A DNA stretch of 64,000 nt from Isoetes taiwanensis (lineage: Eukaryota; Streptophyta; Lycopodiopsida; Isoetales; Isoetaceae), in the NCBI GenBank assembly GCA_021234155.1, contig JAJEKV010000388.1, positions 126,001 to 190,000 of the forward strand, in the 5' to 3' direction. Made by a program: the position numbers and the translations under genes. The notes under the pieces are model-generated. The model was not told where the DNA came from. It saw only the letters and a list, made by a program, of their open reading frames with translations, and made no database searches. How positions within the stretch are numbered: position 1 is the first letter of the stretch; each line of letters opens with the position of its first letter. This document shows, in pieces, positions 1-9,577 of the stretch.

Positions 1-464
1 CTGTCGCATACCAAAATCCAAGCACCAACCAAATCGATCTGATTAACCCAAGCACATGCACGGTTGCCATTCTTCTTCAAAATTGGATACACCAGACTGC
101 CCATATAAACCATATACCGGACTGTTTCAAGGGCAAAAAGGCCAAAGATTAGGCCCCTTCACGGCAAGAAGCCCACCGAATTCGAACTAGTAGACTAAAA
201 AATTATGGAAATGGAGATGGAGATATGAAATTAGGACAACACAAACAGACACGTCGCCCAGCAAGCTTCATAACAGTGACAATCTTTCTATTATTCTCTT
301 AAAAGGTAATCCCCCGGTTCTCCATCTGTATTTTTTTTATACCTTTTCTGTATTTTCTCTTGCAAATATTTAAATGAAACCACTGTTGTTACTGCACTCT
401 TAAAATTTCTATAAGCCATTGAAAATACAAATAATGATTAAATATGTTGCCATCTTTTTTGAAG
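1..464. other. AT-rich flank without a recognisable gene
   Basis: No convincing coding region, RNA gene or repeat end is visible. The stretch is AT-rich with T-runs. Its right edge matters: from about 464 (tcatccacatctctgg) the sequence is repeated almost exactly from about 18247, so 464 is the left limit of a large duplication. Confidence 0.6.
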
Positions 465-1316
465 TCATCCACATCTCTGGTGTGATGTCAATTTATTATC
501 ATTGTTGTGCTAGGTTCCAACCCAATAAACCCATCTAGTTCCAAATAAATTTATTTGGCTCACTTTCTCCCTTTTTTTAGGTTAATGCTTGCTTTCTAAC
601 ATCCAATAATTTATACTCTTTATTATATCTTATTGTTTGCTTTCTTACCTCAAATAATTTTCTCTTTTCCAAACTTATTTTTATCTAAATTGGTATTGTT
701 ATCGTATGTACTTTGATAATGTAATGGATTTGATTGCTTCTAATTTATTTTCTTGATATTATAGGTTTAGTTTGCTTTCAAGCTAGTTATACATATTATC
801 AAAGATGGCAAGAAAACAGGCAAGCCTCTTTGCAATGCCCGGATTTATAAGACCGGAATTAGCAAGTTCTTCAAGCGCAAGTAAAGCTTTTGATAATGAA
901 TTTGAAGAGCATACAAAAGAGCTAGCAGGAGAGATGTCAAGAGTAAATCAAGCAAAAAGAAAATTTCCAGAAGATTGGTTGGAAAAAATTCGTTGGTTGG
1001 AAGAAGACCTCGAACAAGGTCTTCTTTGGTGTACTTATTGTAAGAAAGATCGCCATTCCAAGAGTCCATTTGGCACAACGGGTGCCAAGAATTTCAAGAA
1101 TTCGGCCCTTGAAGATCATGCAAGAAGCCAAGCACATAGAGAAGCTATTCTTCTTATGGACCAAGAGAAGGATGGGCTCGAACGATGCACGCAAAAAAAG
1201 AAGGCTAATGTGGAGGCTTCAATTGAGAAGATATTTAAGTGCGCTTAGGACATGGCGTTCATGAAACTAGCAAACCTTTTGGAGCTTTTGAGGGAATGTG
1301 GAGTGGAAGACCTTCC
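464..1316 (+). repeat. Left copy of a duplicated hAT 5' segment
   Basis: This block of about 850 bp recurs nearly identically at 18247-19096. Both copies hold the same 5' noncoding sequence and the start of a hAT transposase gene, and both end at the same LTR junction (CTTCC then TGTGACG). Differences include a C/A change near 970 versus 18750 and a 2-bp deletion (AC) in the right copy near 18914. Because transposon plus LTR junction are repeated together, the repeat arose after the LTR element had inserted, or is an assembly product. Confidence 0.9.
805..1316 (+). pseudogene. hAT transposase, N-terminal part, copy 1 (cut by an LTR element)
   Basis: The open frame starts at an ATG in a plausible plant context and encodes about 147 residues before a stop at 1246-1248. 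Around residues 70-115 there is a BED/TTF-type zinc finger: WCTYC followed about 35 residues later by a histidine pair (DHARSQAH). This finger usually sits at the N-terminus of hAT transposases of the ZNF862/KIAA1586-like type and binds the transposon ends. A shift near 1250 restores a frame ending ECGVEDLP exactly at the LTR junction, and the frame resumes in the right copy after 21392. No catalytic residues lie in this piece. It is dead as it stands, because a whole chromovirus follows at residue about 170. Confidence 0.8.
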
Positions 1317-2956
1317 TGTGACGCTCCCTGAACATATACGACCCCCGGCCGTATACATACGGGGACTTTCCCCTCCCATGGCGACTATATCGCCACGAGC
1401 AGGGCCCTCCGTCTTACCCGGGCCATCTATAGAGAGATGCCCGAGTGAAGGACACGGAGGTGTCATTCGGCCCACGCCTTCAGTGGGACTCCTACGTTGC
1501 AGAAGCGTGAATACATGTTAGCACACGGCATAAATCATATATAAATAACCACCACGAAGGGTGGCGCATCCATCCAAATACCAACGGCAAAGAATATGCA
1601 TCTAAACTAAGAAAACACCCCAAAACCCGTGGTTACCCCTGCTCGTAACTTCGCGGAGGATAGATCGACGGCTTCCGCCTCAAGAGATCAGCGCATTGCA
1701 GATATAACCATAGAACACGGCTAGGGTTGTCCACTCCATCTGCCCCTCTCCCCGGCACACTTTGCGATGGGTCGATTTCACGCCATGGCTTCGCTTATAG
1801 CCTTCCCGAGACGCAGGCTCGAGGTATCACCCTACCGAGCCTACTCCGTGGTTCATGACGCCCGTCCCGATGAGGTGTCGTGGAAGCGCCCCTTCCAGAT
1901 CACAAGGGTTCCATGGGTGAGCTAGAGAATACGATGCTACATCATCCGCGATCCGCACCCGTTTTACTCACCCTAAATCTACTCAAAGTGCAAGGTGCCC
2001 CATAAGGTCACACCACTACACCCAAGGAGTGTCGACCCATACCCGCCCTCTACGTGGTAGGCCATCGCCTAGCCCATGTAGGAGTCTCGGGAGCCTTTTA
2101 TGCTCGCGGGCAAGACCCCACCCCACTTCACCCTTGTGTCCCTTCTTTGGTGCTAAGCCAATCCATAGCATCTATGACCCGGTGGTCTCTTGTACACAGG
2201 CCGCATCTAATAGGATAATGCAGGGCTCTATCTAGGAGCATACTACAATACTACAATAAATGGGCTCAGAGGTCTCTTCCCCGTAATCCCCCCATCCCTG
2301 GAGTGCTAACTAAACAGAGAACTACCAATCCATACTTTGAGCAAAACCAGAATCAAAATATAAAGAGAACTTACATTTACAACCAAGGGTTAGTTCCTAC
2401 CACCAAAACACAGAGAAAGCAGACAAGACAACACACAAGTGCCAATCTGGGGCGCTACCCTAGAATTCACAGCTATCCTAGCCACCCACCTGAGTTCTGG
2501 CTGGACCCGTTACCATTGGGTGCTTCCATCTCCTGGGTCCTGGGGTTCAGCTTCAGCTACACAGGTGAAAGTGCGTGGTATGGTGGCGCTCTGCTTGGTA
2601 TGGTGGGCTCGGTTAGGGTGGTGGGCGCTCGGCTCTGTTGCCTTTTTGGCCTAATTTTGGGAGTCAATTAGTAGGGATCAGGTTGGGCCCTAATTTGGAA
2701 GTCCCCATCTTGTGGCTAATCGGGCGGTGGCGCCTTCCCAAAGCATTAATTAGCCTAATTAATCCATTTAACCCTTAATTCCCTAAGTTATAGGTTATTA
2801 TTTTTAATGATTAAAATTTAATCCCTTTTAGGACAACCCCCTAGGTTACGATACCCCATGGTGGCGTACCTTTAGTGGGTGGCGATTTGTCGAGATATTT
2901 ATCATTATACCGTATAAATACGTTACGTATACCGTATAAATACGTGGAACGTCACA
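1317..2956 (-). repeat. LTR copy 1 (3' LTR of the chromovirus), 1640 bp
   Basis: It begins TGTGACG and ends CGTCACA, so the ends are perfect 7-bp inverted repeats with TG..CA termini. A 5-bp target duplication CTTCC (1312-1316) abuts its left edge; the partner is at 21388-21392, beside the solo LTR. Copies lie at 13165-14805 and 19097-21387. Near the right end an ACCGTATAAATACGT word occurs twice (once in copy 2). A TATATAAATA box lies near 1539-1550 in AT-rich sequence, but which strand it serves is unclear. Minus orientation follows from the polypurine tract at 2957 and the pol genes. Confidence 0.93.
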
Positions 2957-2980
2957 TTCTCCCCTCCTTAAAAAAAAAAT
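2957..2980 (-). promoter_or_regulatory. Polypurine tract next to the 3' LTR
   Basis: On the minus strand an A-run followed by AAGGAGGGGAGAA sits directly before the LTR start TGTGACG. This is the expected primer site for plus-strand DNA synthesis in LTR retrotransposons and fixes the element's orientation. The same tract recurs at 14806-14829. Confidence 0.88.
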
Positions 2981-3644
2981 AATGCTGTCCTCAGCATTGG
3001 GGTTAGTTGTTTAGAGACAGTTACTTAAAGAACTGAATTAGAAAGCAGTACATCGACGTTAAAAGTATAACATTAATATGTTGAAATTATAGCATTCCGG
3101 ACAGTAATACATTGAAGTTGAAAATATCAAAGTGCAAGCACCAAAGTGCATTTTACAAACTTATCATCAGAGAAAGTTCAGGGAGCGGAGTCCGATTTAA
3201 AAACATCATAGACGACGAAAATCACACATGTAAACAAAGCGAATCCGAAAAGTTGGGTCATCAGCAACCCTCTATACATGGGCAGGTCACGAACTGCTCA
3301 CTGGCCTGCACATGTCAATATATCAGTATATATCAATAATATAATTAGATTGTGGTTGAAGGGACCACCCCCTATAAATAAAAGAAAACCTATGTACAAG
3401 GAAACCTATCATGACTATAGTTTGCAATTCATTGCGGCATAAGGAATGGTGAAGTTCCCATTATAGCCAAGACGGAACGCACCTATCATCTACATGCTTT
3501 CGAAGCAATGCGTGGTCATGTCAACACTAACAATACACCACGTCCTAGAGAACAGAAGGTGATCTCATCATCGGTAACTATTATTAAATACGATGCATCT
3601 ACCCCTCTATTGCATGATTAAAAGCGTGAATCAAGCCTTCAAGC
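2981..3644 (-). other. 3' untranslated region of the chromovirus
   Basis: About 660 bp between the polypurine tract and the chromodomain stop codon. It is nearly identical to 14830-15480. A 75-codon plus-strand frame (3112-3339) is preserved in both copies, but both copies are near-identical by recent duplication, it has no recognisable domain and it is antisense to the element, so I do not call it a gene. Confidence 0.6.
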
Positions 3645-4307
3645 TTACTGCACGGGGGCGGGGTTGATAGCATCGTTGATGGTGCGGCCTTGAGACTCGT
3701 GCATGAAGTCGGGATAGTGCTTCTCAAGGTCTATCTTCATCACCCAAGTAGCATCTTCAACTGGTAAGTGCTTCCACTTAACCAAGTATTGCAACATTTG
3801 AGTCCTTCTAGTCTGTTTATAAGCTCGATCAAGGAGAGCTTCAGGCACTATCTCCAGCTGCTCCTCTGTCATTTCTAGGAGGGTTGGGGTATCCAAAACC
3901 TCCTACGGATCAGGAGTGTGTTGGGAAGACTCACGTGAAAGACCTTGTGGATCGGAGCGGGGTGGCAAATCCAAGCGATATGCCGATTTCTCCAACACGT
4001 TCAATAATCTTGAATGGCCCAGCCCATCTGGGTGCCAACTTTTTGCAGTTACCAATCTTAAGCTTGGCTTGCTTTATTTGATCTTAAGCCAAACCGATTC
4101 ACCCACCTGGAAGACTCGTGGGGTTCTGTGTTTATCCGCTACACTCTTCTGACGACTGCGTGCAGCTAATAAGTAACCACGAACTTCTTCAACCAAAGCT
4201 TGCATTTCGAGAAGGAGTTGTTGAGAAACCTCCACTTTAGAAACAGGATTATGCCATGTGTCTCGAGTAAGGCATTGATAGCCGTAATTTATCATAAAGG
4301 GAGACAT
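3645..4307 (-). pseudogene. Integrase C-terminus and chromodomain, internal copy 1
   Basis: Reading leftward, the end of integrase (fragment with QLLLEMQALVEEVRGYLLAA, then a SH3-like tail) is followed by a chromodomain, QYLVKWKHLPVEDATWV, ending about 30 residues before the stop at 3645. The aromatic/WKHLP and ATW positions match the chromodomain fold that marks the chromovirus branch of Ty3/gypsy; in that family it steers integration to particular chromatin. Frameshifts split the frame near 3900 and 4080. The parallel copy at 15480-16401 is less damaged and shows the full join. Confidence 0.85.
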
Positions 4308-5074
4308 ACGGAAGACTCACGTTTCATCTTCAATTATAGGCAAACTCTACCGGATAAATATAGTCACCCATTGTGATTGTTTACTCCACACATAACCAGT
4401 AGCATATCCACTATAATACGATTGGTGCGTTACGACCGACCATCCGTTTGAGGATGATAGGCGTGCTCATAGCAAGCTTGGTGCGGATGGTGGCGAAGAA
4501 ATCTTCCGAAATGCACTTACAAACTTGGGATCCCACATCGGATACAATAACTCTTGGCATTCCGTGCAACCTGAAAATCTCCTTTGCAAATAGCAGGGCG
4601 GTGTCAAAGGCGGTTTCGGTAGTCCGGCATGGCAAGAAATGAGCCATTTTCGACAATTTGTCGACCACTACCATTAATGCATCATATCCACGGAGAGTAC
4701 GTGGAAGGCCCACAATGAAATCCATGGTTATCACTTCCCACTTTGCGTTGGGCACATCCAAAGGTTGCAACTCTCCTGGAACTCTTAATTGCTCAGCCTT
4801 GGTTTGTTGACACACCTGACACTGCTTAATGTATCTAGCAATATCCTTCTTCATCGAAGGCCAGAAATAACTGGAGCGGATCTTAAAGTAAGTCTTCATA
4901 AAACCTGCATGTCCAGCTATAGGGCTGTTGTGTGTGTCATGGAGAATTAGCTTACGGACTCCTGAAGTCTCAGGTACACACAACTTATCTTTGTAATATA
5001 ACAAGTTGCCCTCTTTCTTATACGAACGGAATGCTTCGCGTTCTTTGTCTGTGCGTGCTTCCTTATTCAAACTA
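4308..5074 (-). pseudogene. Integrase zinc-binding and catalytic core, internal copy 1
   Basis: Reading leftward from the MITE, the frame encodes the HHCC zinc finger (HDTHNSPIAGHAGF, then CQVCQQTK) and the start of the catalytic core (ITMDFIVGLPRTLRGYDALM). The first catalytic Asp (MDFI) and the second (VSD) are present. The third residue (Glu of DGQTERTNR) is lost to damage near 4440 in this copy but is present in copy 2 near 16290. A MITE insertion at 5083-5319 separates integrase from RNase H. The product would have joined element DNA into the host chromosome. Confidence 0.85.
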
Positions 5075-5327
5075 CCCCAAATCCCGGGGGATGCACTTAG
5101 TAATAAAAGGGTATGGACATCTGCGTTCGAAGTGTGCCCAAAAACATCCCTAGTATACTGATCTGTGGAAGCTAATTTAACCCCTAAAGTATATATTTTG
5201 CCCCAGATAATGGCAAAAAAACCCCCTAATGGTAAGTATACAAATACTGAATGGTAAAAAAAACCCCCCTTTCTTGCATGCACATGTCCCGTACTGCAAA
5301 GAATACTGAATCCCCCGGGCCCCAAAT
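5075..5327. mobile_element. 237-bp MITE with 10-bp TIRs and 8-bp target duplication
   Basis: The insertion (5083-5319) starts CCCGGGGGAT and ends ATCCCCCGGG, a perfect 10-bp terminal inverted repeat. It is flanked by direct copies of CCCCAAAT (5075-5082 and 5320-5327). The other internal copy has an uninterrupted site near 16920, with one CCCCAAAT. An 8-bp duplication fits a non-autonomous hAT-like MITE. It has no coding capacity and disrupts pol between RNase H and integrase. Confidence 0.85.
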
Positions 5328-5888
5328 ATCACAGAATTCAGGATCTGTGGCTAAGGTCTGTTCTATTTGCTTCCCAAACTCACTGGTGAGCATGGAGATT
5401 GCGTTACAATGGGTTCGGGTTATCAAAGGATGTCGTGACAACGCATCCGCAACCACATTGTGCTTCCCAGGCTTATACATAATCTCGAAGTCGTATTCCT
5501 CCAGAAATTCCATCCATCTTCTCTGACGGAGATTGAGATTTGGCTGGGTGGATAAATAACGGAGACTCTGATGATCCGTATCCAACTGAAATCTTCTACC
5601 AAGAAGGTAGTGTCTCCAAATGCGCAGAGCGCGGACAACTGCTAACAATTCCTGATCATGGGTAGGGTATCGCTGCTCCGTCTCATTCATTTTCTTTGAA
5701 TCATAGGCAATAACCCTCCCCTCCTGCATTAAGACTCCACCGGTAGCAATCTTACTAGCATCCGTTGCCACCAATTTGTCCTTTTCAGGATCAGGCAAAG
5801 TGAGGACTGGTGCTGACATTAAAGCATCCTTAAGCTTCTGGAAGCCTGCCTGGACTTTTGTTTTCCAATGTTCCATCCAATCCTTCAC
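5328..5888 (-). pseudogene. RNase H domain of pol, internal copy 1
   Basis: The Ty3-type RNase H reads KLVATDASKIATGGVLMQ (first Asp), ELLAVVRAL (Glu), QLDTDHQSL (Asp) and ends in the usual tether GKHNVVADALSRHP. All the typical acidic residues are visible. It removes RNA from RNA/DNA hybrids during reverse transcription. The frame is open over about 185 residues and then runs into the MITE, which supplies a false C-terminus. Confidence 0.88.
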
Positions 5889-5939
5889 CTTTTCGTGCTT
5901 TGTGAGATTAGTAAGAGGTGCGGCAATCGTTGCAAAATC

Positions 5940-6640
5940 CTAAACAAACTTCCGATAATATCCTGCTAGTCCCAAGAAACTCCGGACTTCCGAAACATTA
6001 CCCGGAATAGGCCAATCCCTTACTGCTTCTATTTTTGCTGGATCCGTAGCAATTCCCTCTGCCGAAATGATATGGCCCAAATAATCCACCTTGGGAGTCG
6101 CAAATTTGCACTTAGAGAACTTGGCAAAGAGCTGATGACGTCTGAGCTTTTGTAGGGCCAAACGAAGATGTTTCTCATGCTCCTCCAGCGTCTTACTGTA
6201 GATGAGAATGTCGTCGAAGAAGATAACAACAAAATCATCCAAGTATTGTCGGAAGACATCATTCATCAACCGCATGAAAGTTGCGGGGCATTAGTTAATC
6301 CAAAAGGCATAACGGTGAACTCATAATGCCCATATCTAGTGCTTAAAAGCGCATTTATGGATGTCCTCCTCCTTTATTCTTATCGATGGTATCGGAGCGT
6401 AAATCAATCTTTGAGAAATATTTGGCCCCTTGCAACCGGGTCCATTAGATCATACGCCCCTAGGCAAAGCATAGCGATTCTTGATGGTATGCTTGTTGAG
6501 CTGCCTATAATCAATACACATCCTCAAGGAACCATCCTTTTTCTTAACAAAAGGATAGGGGTAAAAAAGGCGAAACACTAGGCGAATGAAACCTAGGTTT
6601 AGTAACTCACGAGGTTGCTTCTTAAGCTACGCCAACTCCG
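5940..6640 (-). pseudogene. Reverse transcriptase, internal copy 1
   Basis: The best-preserved piece (5940-6275) contains the catalytic box as [10 protein letters not shown], then [14 protein letters not shown] and [15 protein letters not shown], the standard Ty3/gypsy RT palm and thumb landmarks. The upstream fingers region (6276-6640) is frameshifted, but RT words such as QELLNLGF can be read. Copy 2 at 17640-18247 gives the same protein with a more continuous front half. It copies element RNA into DNA. Confidence 0.88.
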
Positions 6641-6996
6641 GGGACTCATACGGTGCGAGGGCCTTCTTGGTAGGCTTAGTACCCGGTTCTAGAGCTATCT
6701 CACATTCTACCCTCTAAAAGGAGGAAGCTTTTGAATCTCATCACGGAAAAGATCGCTAAATTTACCGAGGGAGAAGGTTAGCAATCCCTTCCAGGCAAGG
6801 TGTCAATTACTTGTTTCTGCTTAGCATCTGACTCAATAGAGGCAAGTCTAATGACGCAAAGGAGTTTTCCCTGGCGTAACGCTTTTCTAATTGTAGCGAT
6901 GGACATAGGCGCATAATAGGGTTGAATGGATCACCTTTTTATAGTCACGTGCGGTCAGTTAAGCGGCGTTGAAGGTAACCTCTCATTTCTCGCAGT
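6641..6996 (-). other. Protease-RT linker, degraded
   Basis: This stretch lies between the protease frame and RT on the minus strand. It must once have encoded the linker and the RT N-terminus, but indels break every frame and I see no clear motif. It is absent from internal copy 2, which is truncated within RT. Confidence 0.5.
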
Positions 6997-7500
6997 CTAT
7001 ATTGGCCTTTGCAGATGCCAAAAATTCCATCCCAACAATAAGATCATTAACTCGGCACCCAATGCAACTGGTGCACCTGGCAACTGCATCTTAAGGTTAA
7101 TGCGGCGGCCATGAGTGTGCCTAATCTTGCCACTGGCTAACGTGACTGGCTTTGGTCGGGATCTCAACGTTTCAAGCTGCAATACCTGGGCCATTCTAGG
7201 AGAAGCAAAATTATGTGTACTACCCGTATCCATCAAAATTATGAAAGGCTTACTGTCTACTTGGCCTATGGTGGAAATAACAGAAGGCTGGCTTTCAGCG
7301 TTGCCAGTTTCAATGGCTGCAAGAATATGAGACGCACCATGGATGTACTCGGGAGCCTCGTCCTCGACATGTGGTGTGGACTCAAGATCATCCCAATCAA
7401 GGTCGGCCATGGCCAGTTGGGCAGTCTGCGTGACATAAGGACAATTCTGCATGAAGTGGCCGGGTCGCATACACCTGTAGCATGCCTTATCTCGGCGGAG
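6997..7500 (-). pseudogene. Gag zinc knuckle and aspartic protease
   Basis: The frame opens with a CCHC knuckle, CYRCMRPGHFMQNC (C-X2-C-X4-H-X4-C, near 7440-7490), the usual nucleic-acid-binding end of Gag. About 60 residues later comes the retropepsin-type active site LMDTGSTHNFAS (near 7220-7250), with a following hydrophobic block (LGAELMILLLGW). The protease cleaves Gag-Pol and works as a dimer. The frame then ends early, before the RT region. Confidence 0.85.
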
Positions 7501-8520
7501 CTGTTCTCGAGCCTCTTTTGGAATAGACTGTAAAAGGTTCCGAACTTCCTTGCCGACGTTATTCTGCTTATCAGGCGTGCTGAAGGTGACTTTCTTTTCC
7601 TGGCGGCCATAAGAGTTTCTGGAGAGGGCCCCGGACTTGGTGGAGGGGGTTTGTAAGGTGTGGACGGCCGGGTGGCTGAAGTAAGGAGGAGGGGGGGGAT
7701 ACCGGTTCCTTGGTGTGTCCTCCTCGAGGCTTAATGCCTTAGCCTCGGCTCGCGGCCCGATTTCGGGTCTATGGCCTTAACCATTCATTTAATGGATGGG
7801 GCCAACCCTTCGATGTAGCCCTCCACCGCCCTCTTTTCATTCATCCCTGGTACGTACAGCCTCAGGCGCATGAATTCATCAGTATAGGCCTGAACTGACA
7901 TCCCCTTCTGCTCTAACCGGTAGAAGGTTTGGATTTGTTGGCATTTGTGCGCACGAGGCACGTAATGCGACTTAAAGGCTTTGGCAAACTTCCTGAAGTT
8001 GCATCTGCTCCTATCCAGATGTTTGGCTCTGGCATAGCCCTTCCACCAAATACGGGCAGCTCCTGTAAGGTTTGTGGTGGCAACCTTTCCTGTATCCTTT
8101 TCAGTCATCCCATAGGATTTCCCAAATTCCTTCATCTCGTCGAGCCAGGACTCTGCATTCAGCCCCCCTCTAGATTTTCCATCAAATTGAGCCAATTTCC
8201 TATTCTTCCATATGCTGGTTATGGCTGTATCAACTGTTTTTCGGTACTCCTTATCCCGACGATGTGCATGGACACCCGATGACATAGGCAGTCGAGGAGG
8301 ACTTCGAAGTTGCCGGCCCGAGAAGATGTGGCATTGTCCTTAGAGGAACCTCGATGGCGTTTGGGGCCGGTGCCTCTTGATCTGCTGGGGCCCGGATTGC
8401 GGGAAAGGCTGCGTGGTGGGGACTTGGCGTGAAGGTAACTCTGGTCCATCCTCCTGGACATCTTTGCGGTGGGTTGGTATTCAAGACATAAGTCGCAACT
8501 CAACTAGTTGCCTCTTCATC
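7501..8520 (-). pseudogene. Gag capsid-like region
   Basis: The central frame (7785-8285) matches the retrotransposon Gag family: KLAQFDGKSRGGLNAESWL, then GAARIWWKGY and a C-terminal SVQAYTDEFMRLRLYVPGM block. The basic, Pro/Ser/Arg-rich N-terminus (SPPRSLSRNPGPSRSRGTG) lies in another frame at 8219-8503, joined by one frameshift near 8280. Gag forms the particle that packages element RNA. Sequence between 7611 and 7784 is broken but links capsid to the zinc knuckle. Confidence 0.82.
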
Positions 8521-8928
8521 AACATAAGTTCACCTCGGGGGTTAACCCTCGGGCATTCGAGGGTGTTAACGCGCGGCGGCGTATTGCGTGCACCGTCTAT
8601 ATTGAGCATAAGAAGATATAAGCAGAATTTCAACAACATGAAGTCTCACAATAAGATCATTTTGGGTAGTACTGAAGCAAGAGTGAATAAGAGAAGACAA
8701 GAGAAAAGATTTTGATTATAAGTCAAAACAACTGTTACATAGAAGAACTTCACACTGAAGATAGTTATCAACTTAAAGTCATATAATACACAAGTGGATC
8801 CTATACATGGCCACTTTCTTAGTCACACTGAACATAGTACAACAAAACTGAGGGCGTCCGGACCTAAGGGTTCGCGAAAGGGTACATAATGGAATAGCGA
8901 ACACTTTCGCGTACTGGCTTCGATGAGC
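8521..8928 (-). other. Spacer between ORF C and gag, possible splice acceptor
   Basis: No long frame is present. On the minus strand a T-rich tract running into CTCAATATAG near 8600-8610 looks like a plant 3' splice site upstream of gag, after which the sequence becomes GC-rich and could lead into the Gag N-terminus. This is inference only. Confidence 0.35.
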
Positions 8929-9335
8929 TTATAGCGATGCCCGGGCACGGACGATGATGTGGTGATAATCCCATGTGGGGCTAATAATAAGGATATTGAA
9001 AAGCCTCCTTAATGCATAGAAGATTTGCCACAGGTGGTCATTGGCATCCTCGAAAGCTTCGTGCCTGGACATACTCCAATAATCCCAGGTGCGGCGAAGG
9101 GTCTGTTTCAGGTCATCAAAGGCCCGTTCTCGCAGGATATTAACTATCTCCATGCCCTTGTCTGGATCATAAGGCTCTTCCGGCTCTTCGAGTTCTTCGG
9201 GTTCATCCATCTGATAGTCACCCTCTCGTTCCGGATATTCTCCATATCTCTGGCCATAATCTTGTTCAGGAGGTCCTTGATCATCCCTCCTTACCTGGTC
9301 GGTGATCCTCTCCTCGTACTCCTCAAGTGTCTCTT
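8929..9335 (-). CDS. ORF C: small acidic protein upstream of gag
   Basis: The open stretch runs from a likely splice acceptor (T-rich tract ending TTGCAG at 9336-9341) to a stop at 8929. The first half is very acidic (repeated Glu-Glu-Pro near the internal Met at 9210). The second half is helical and ends PTWDYHHIIVRARASL. The spacing T-x7-V-R resembles the helix 3 region of H2B, and LKQ plus N-x5-IF in the preceding helix are weak matches to H2B. By itself that does not identify it. It sits between an H2A-like ORF B and gag in the same orientation, so a histone-like partner is worth testing. No known family is recognised with confidence. Confidence 0.45.
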
Positions 9336-9577
9336 CTGCAAGACAGCAGGAATAAATATATATACATTGAACAATTTCCTTCTACCCCACTTTAAGGAAG
9401 AGAATTAAACATTGAAGAGAAAAGACAATTCAATGGTTTTCAATAATAGAAGAAGATACAAGGAAAAATCCTGAATATATATATATATAAGAAAAGAGTA
9501 CATAGATTATGCCCATTAAAGGTAATGGCAATAAAAAATGACATAAAAGTAGATATAATTGTCTGCTTAAGGTAGAA
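9336..9577 (-). other. Probable intron or untranslated gap between ORF B and ORF C
   Basis: AT-rich sequence with a TA dinucleotide run (about 9474-9490). On the minus strand it ends in a good pyrimidine tract and GCAG directly before ORF C. I could not fix a unique GT donor near the end of ORF B. Confidence 0.4.

Noticed and set aside
1539-1550. TATATAAATA in the LTR as a mapped promoter
   Set aside because: The palindromic A/T sequence gives a TATA-like word on both strands, and no start site can be fixed, so no separate promoter feature is listed.
3112-3339. A 75-codon plus-strand frame, the same at 14961-15188
   Set aside because: Both copies lie in recently duplicated element sequence, so identity does not show selection. 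It is antisense to the element and has no domain.
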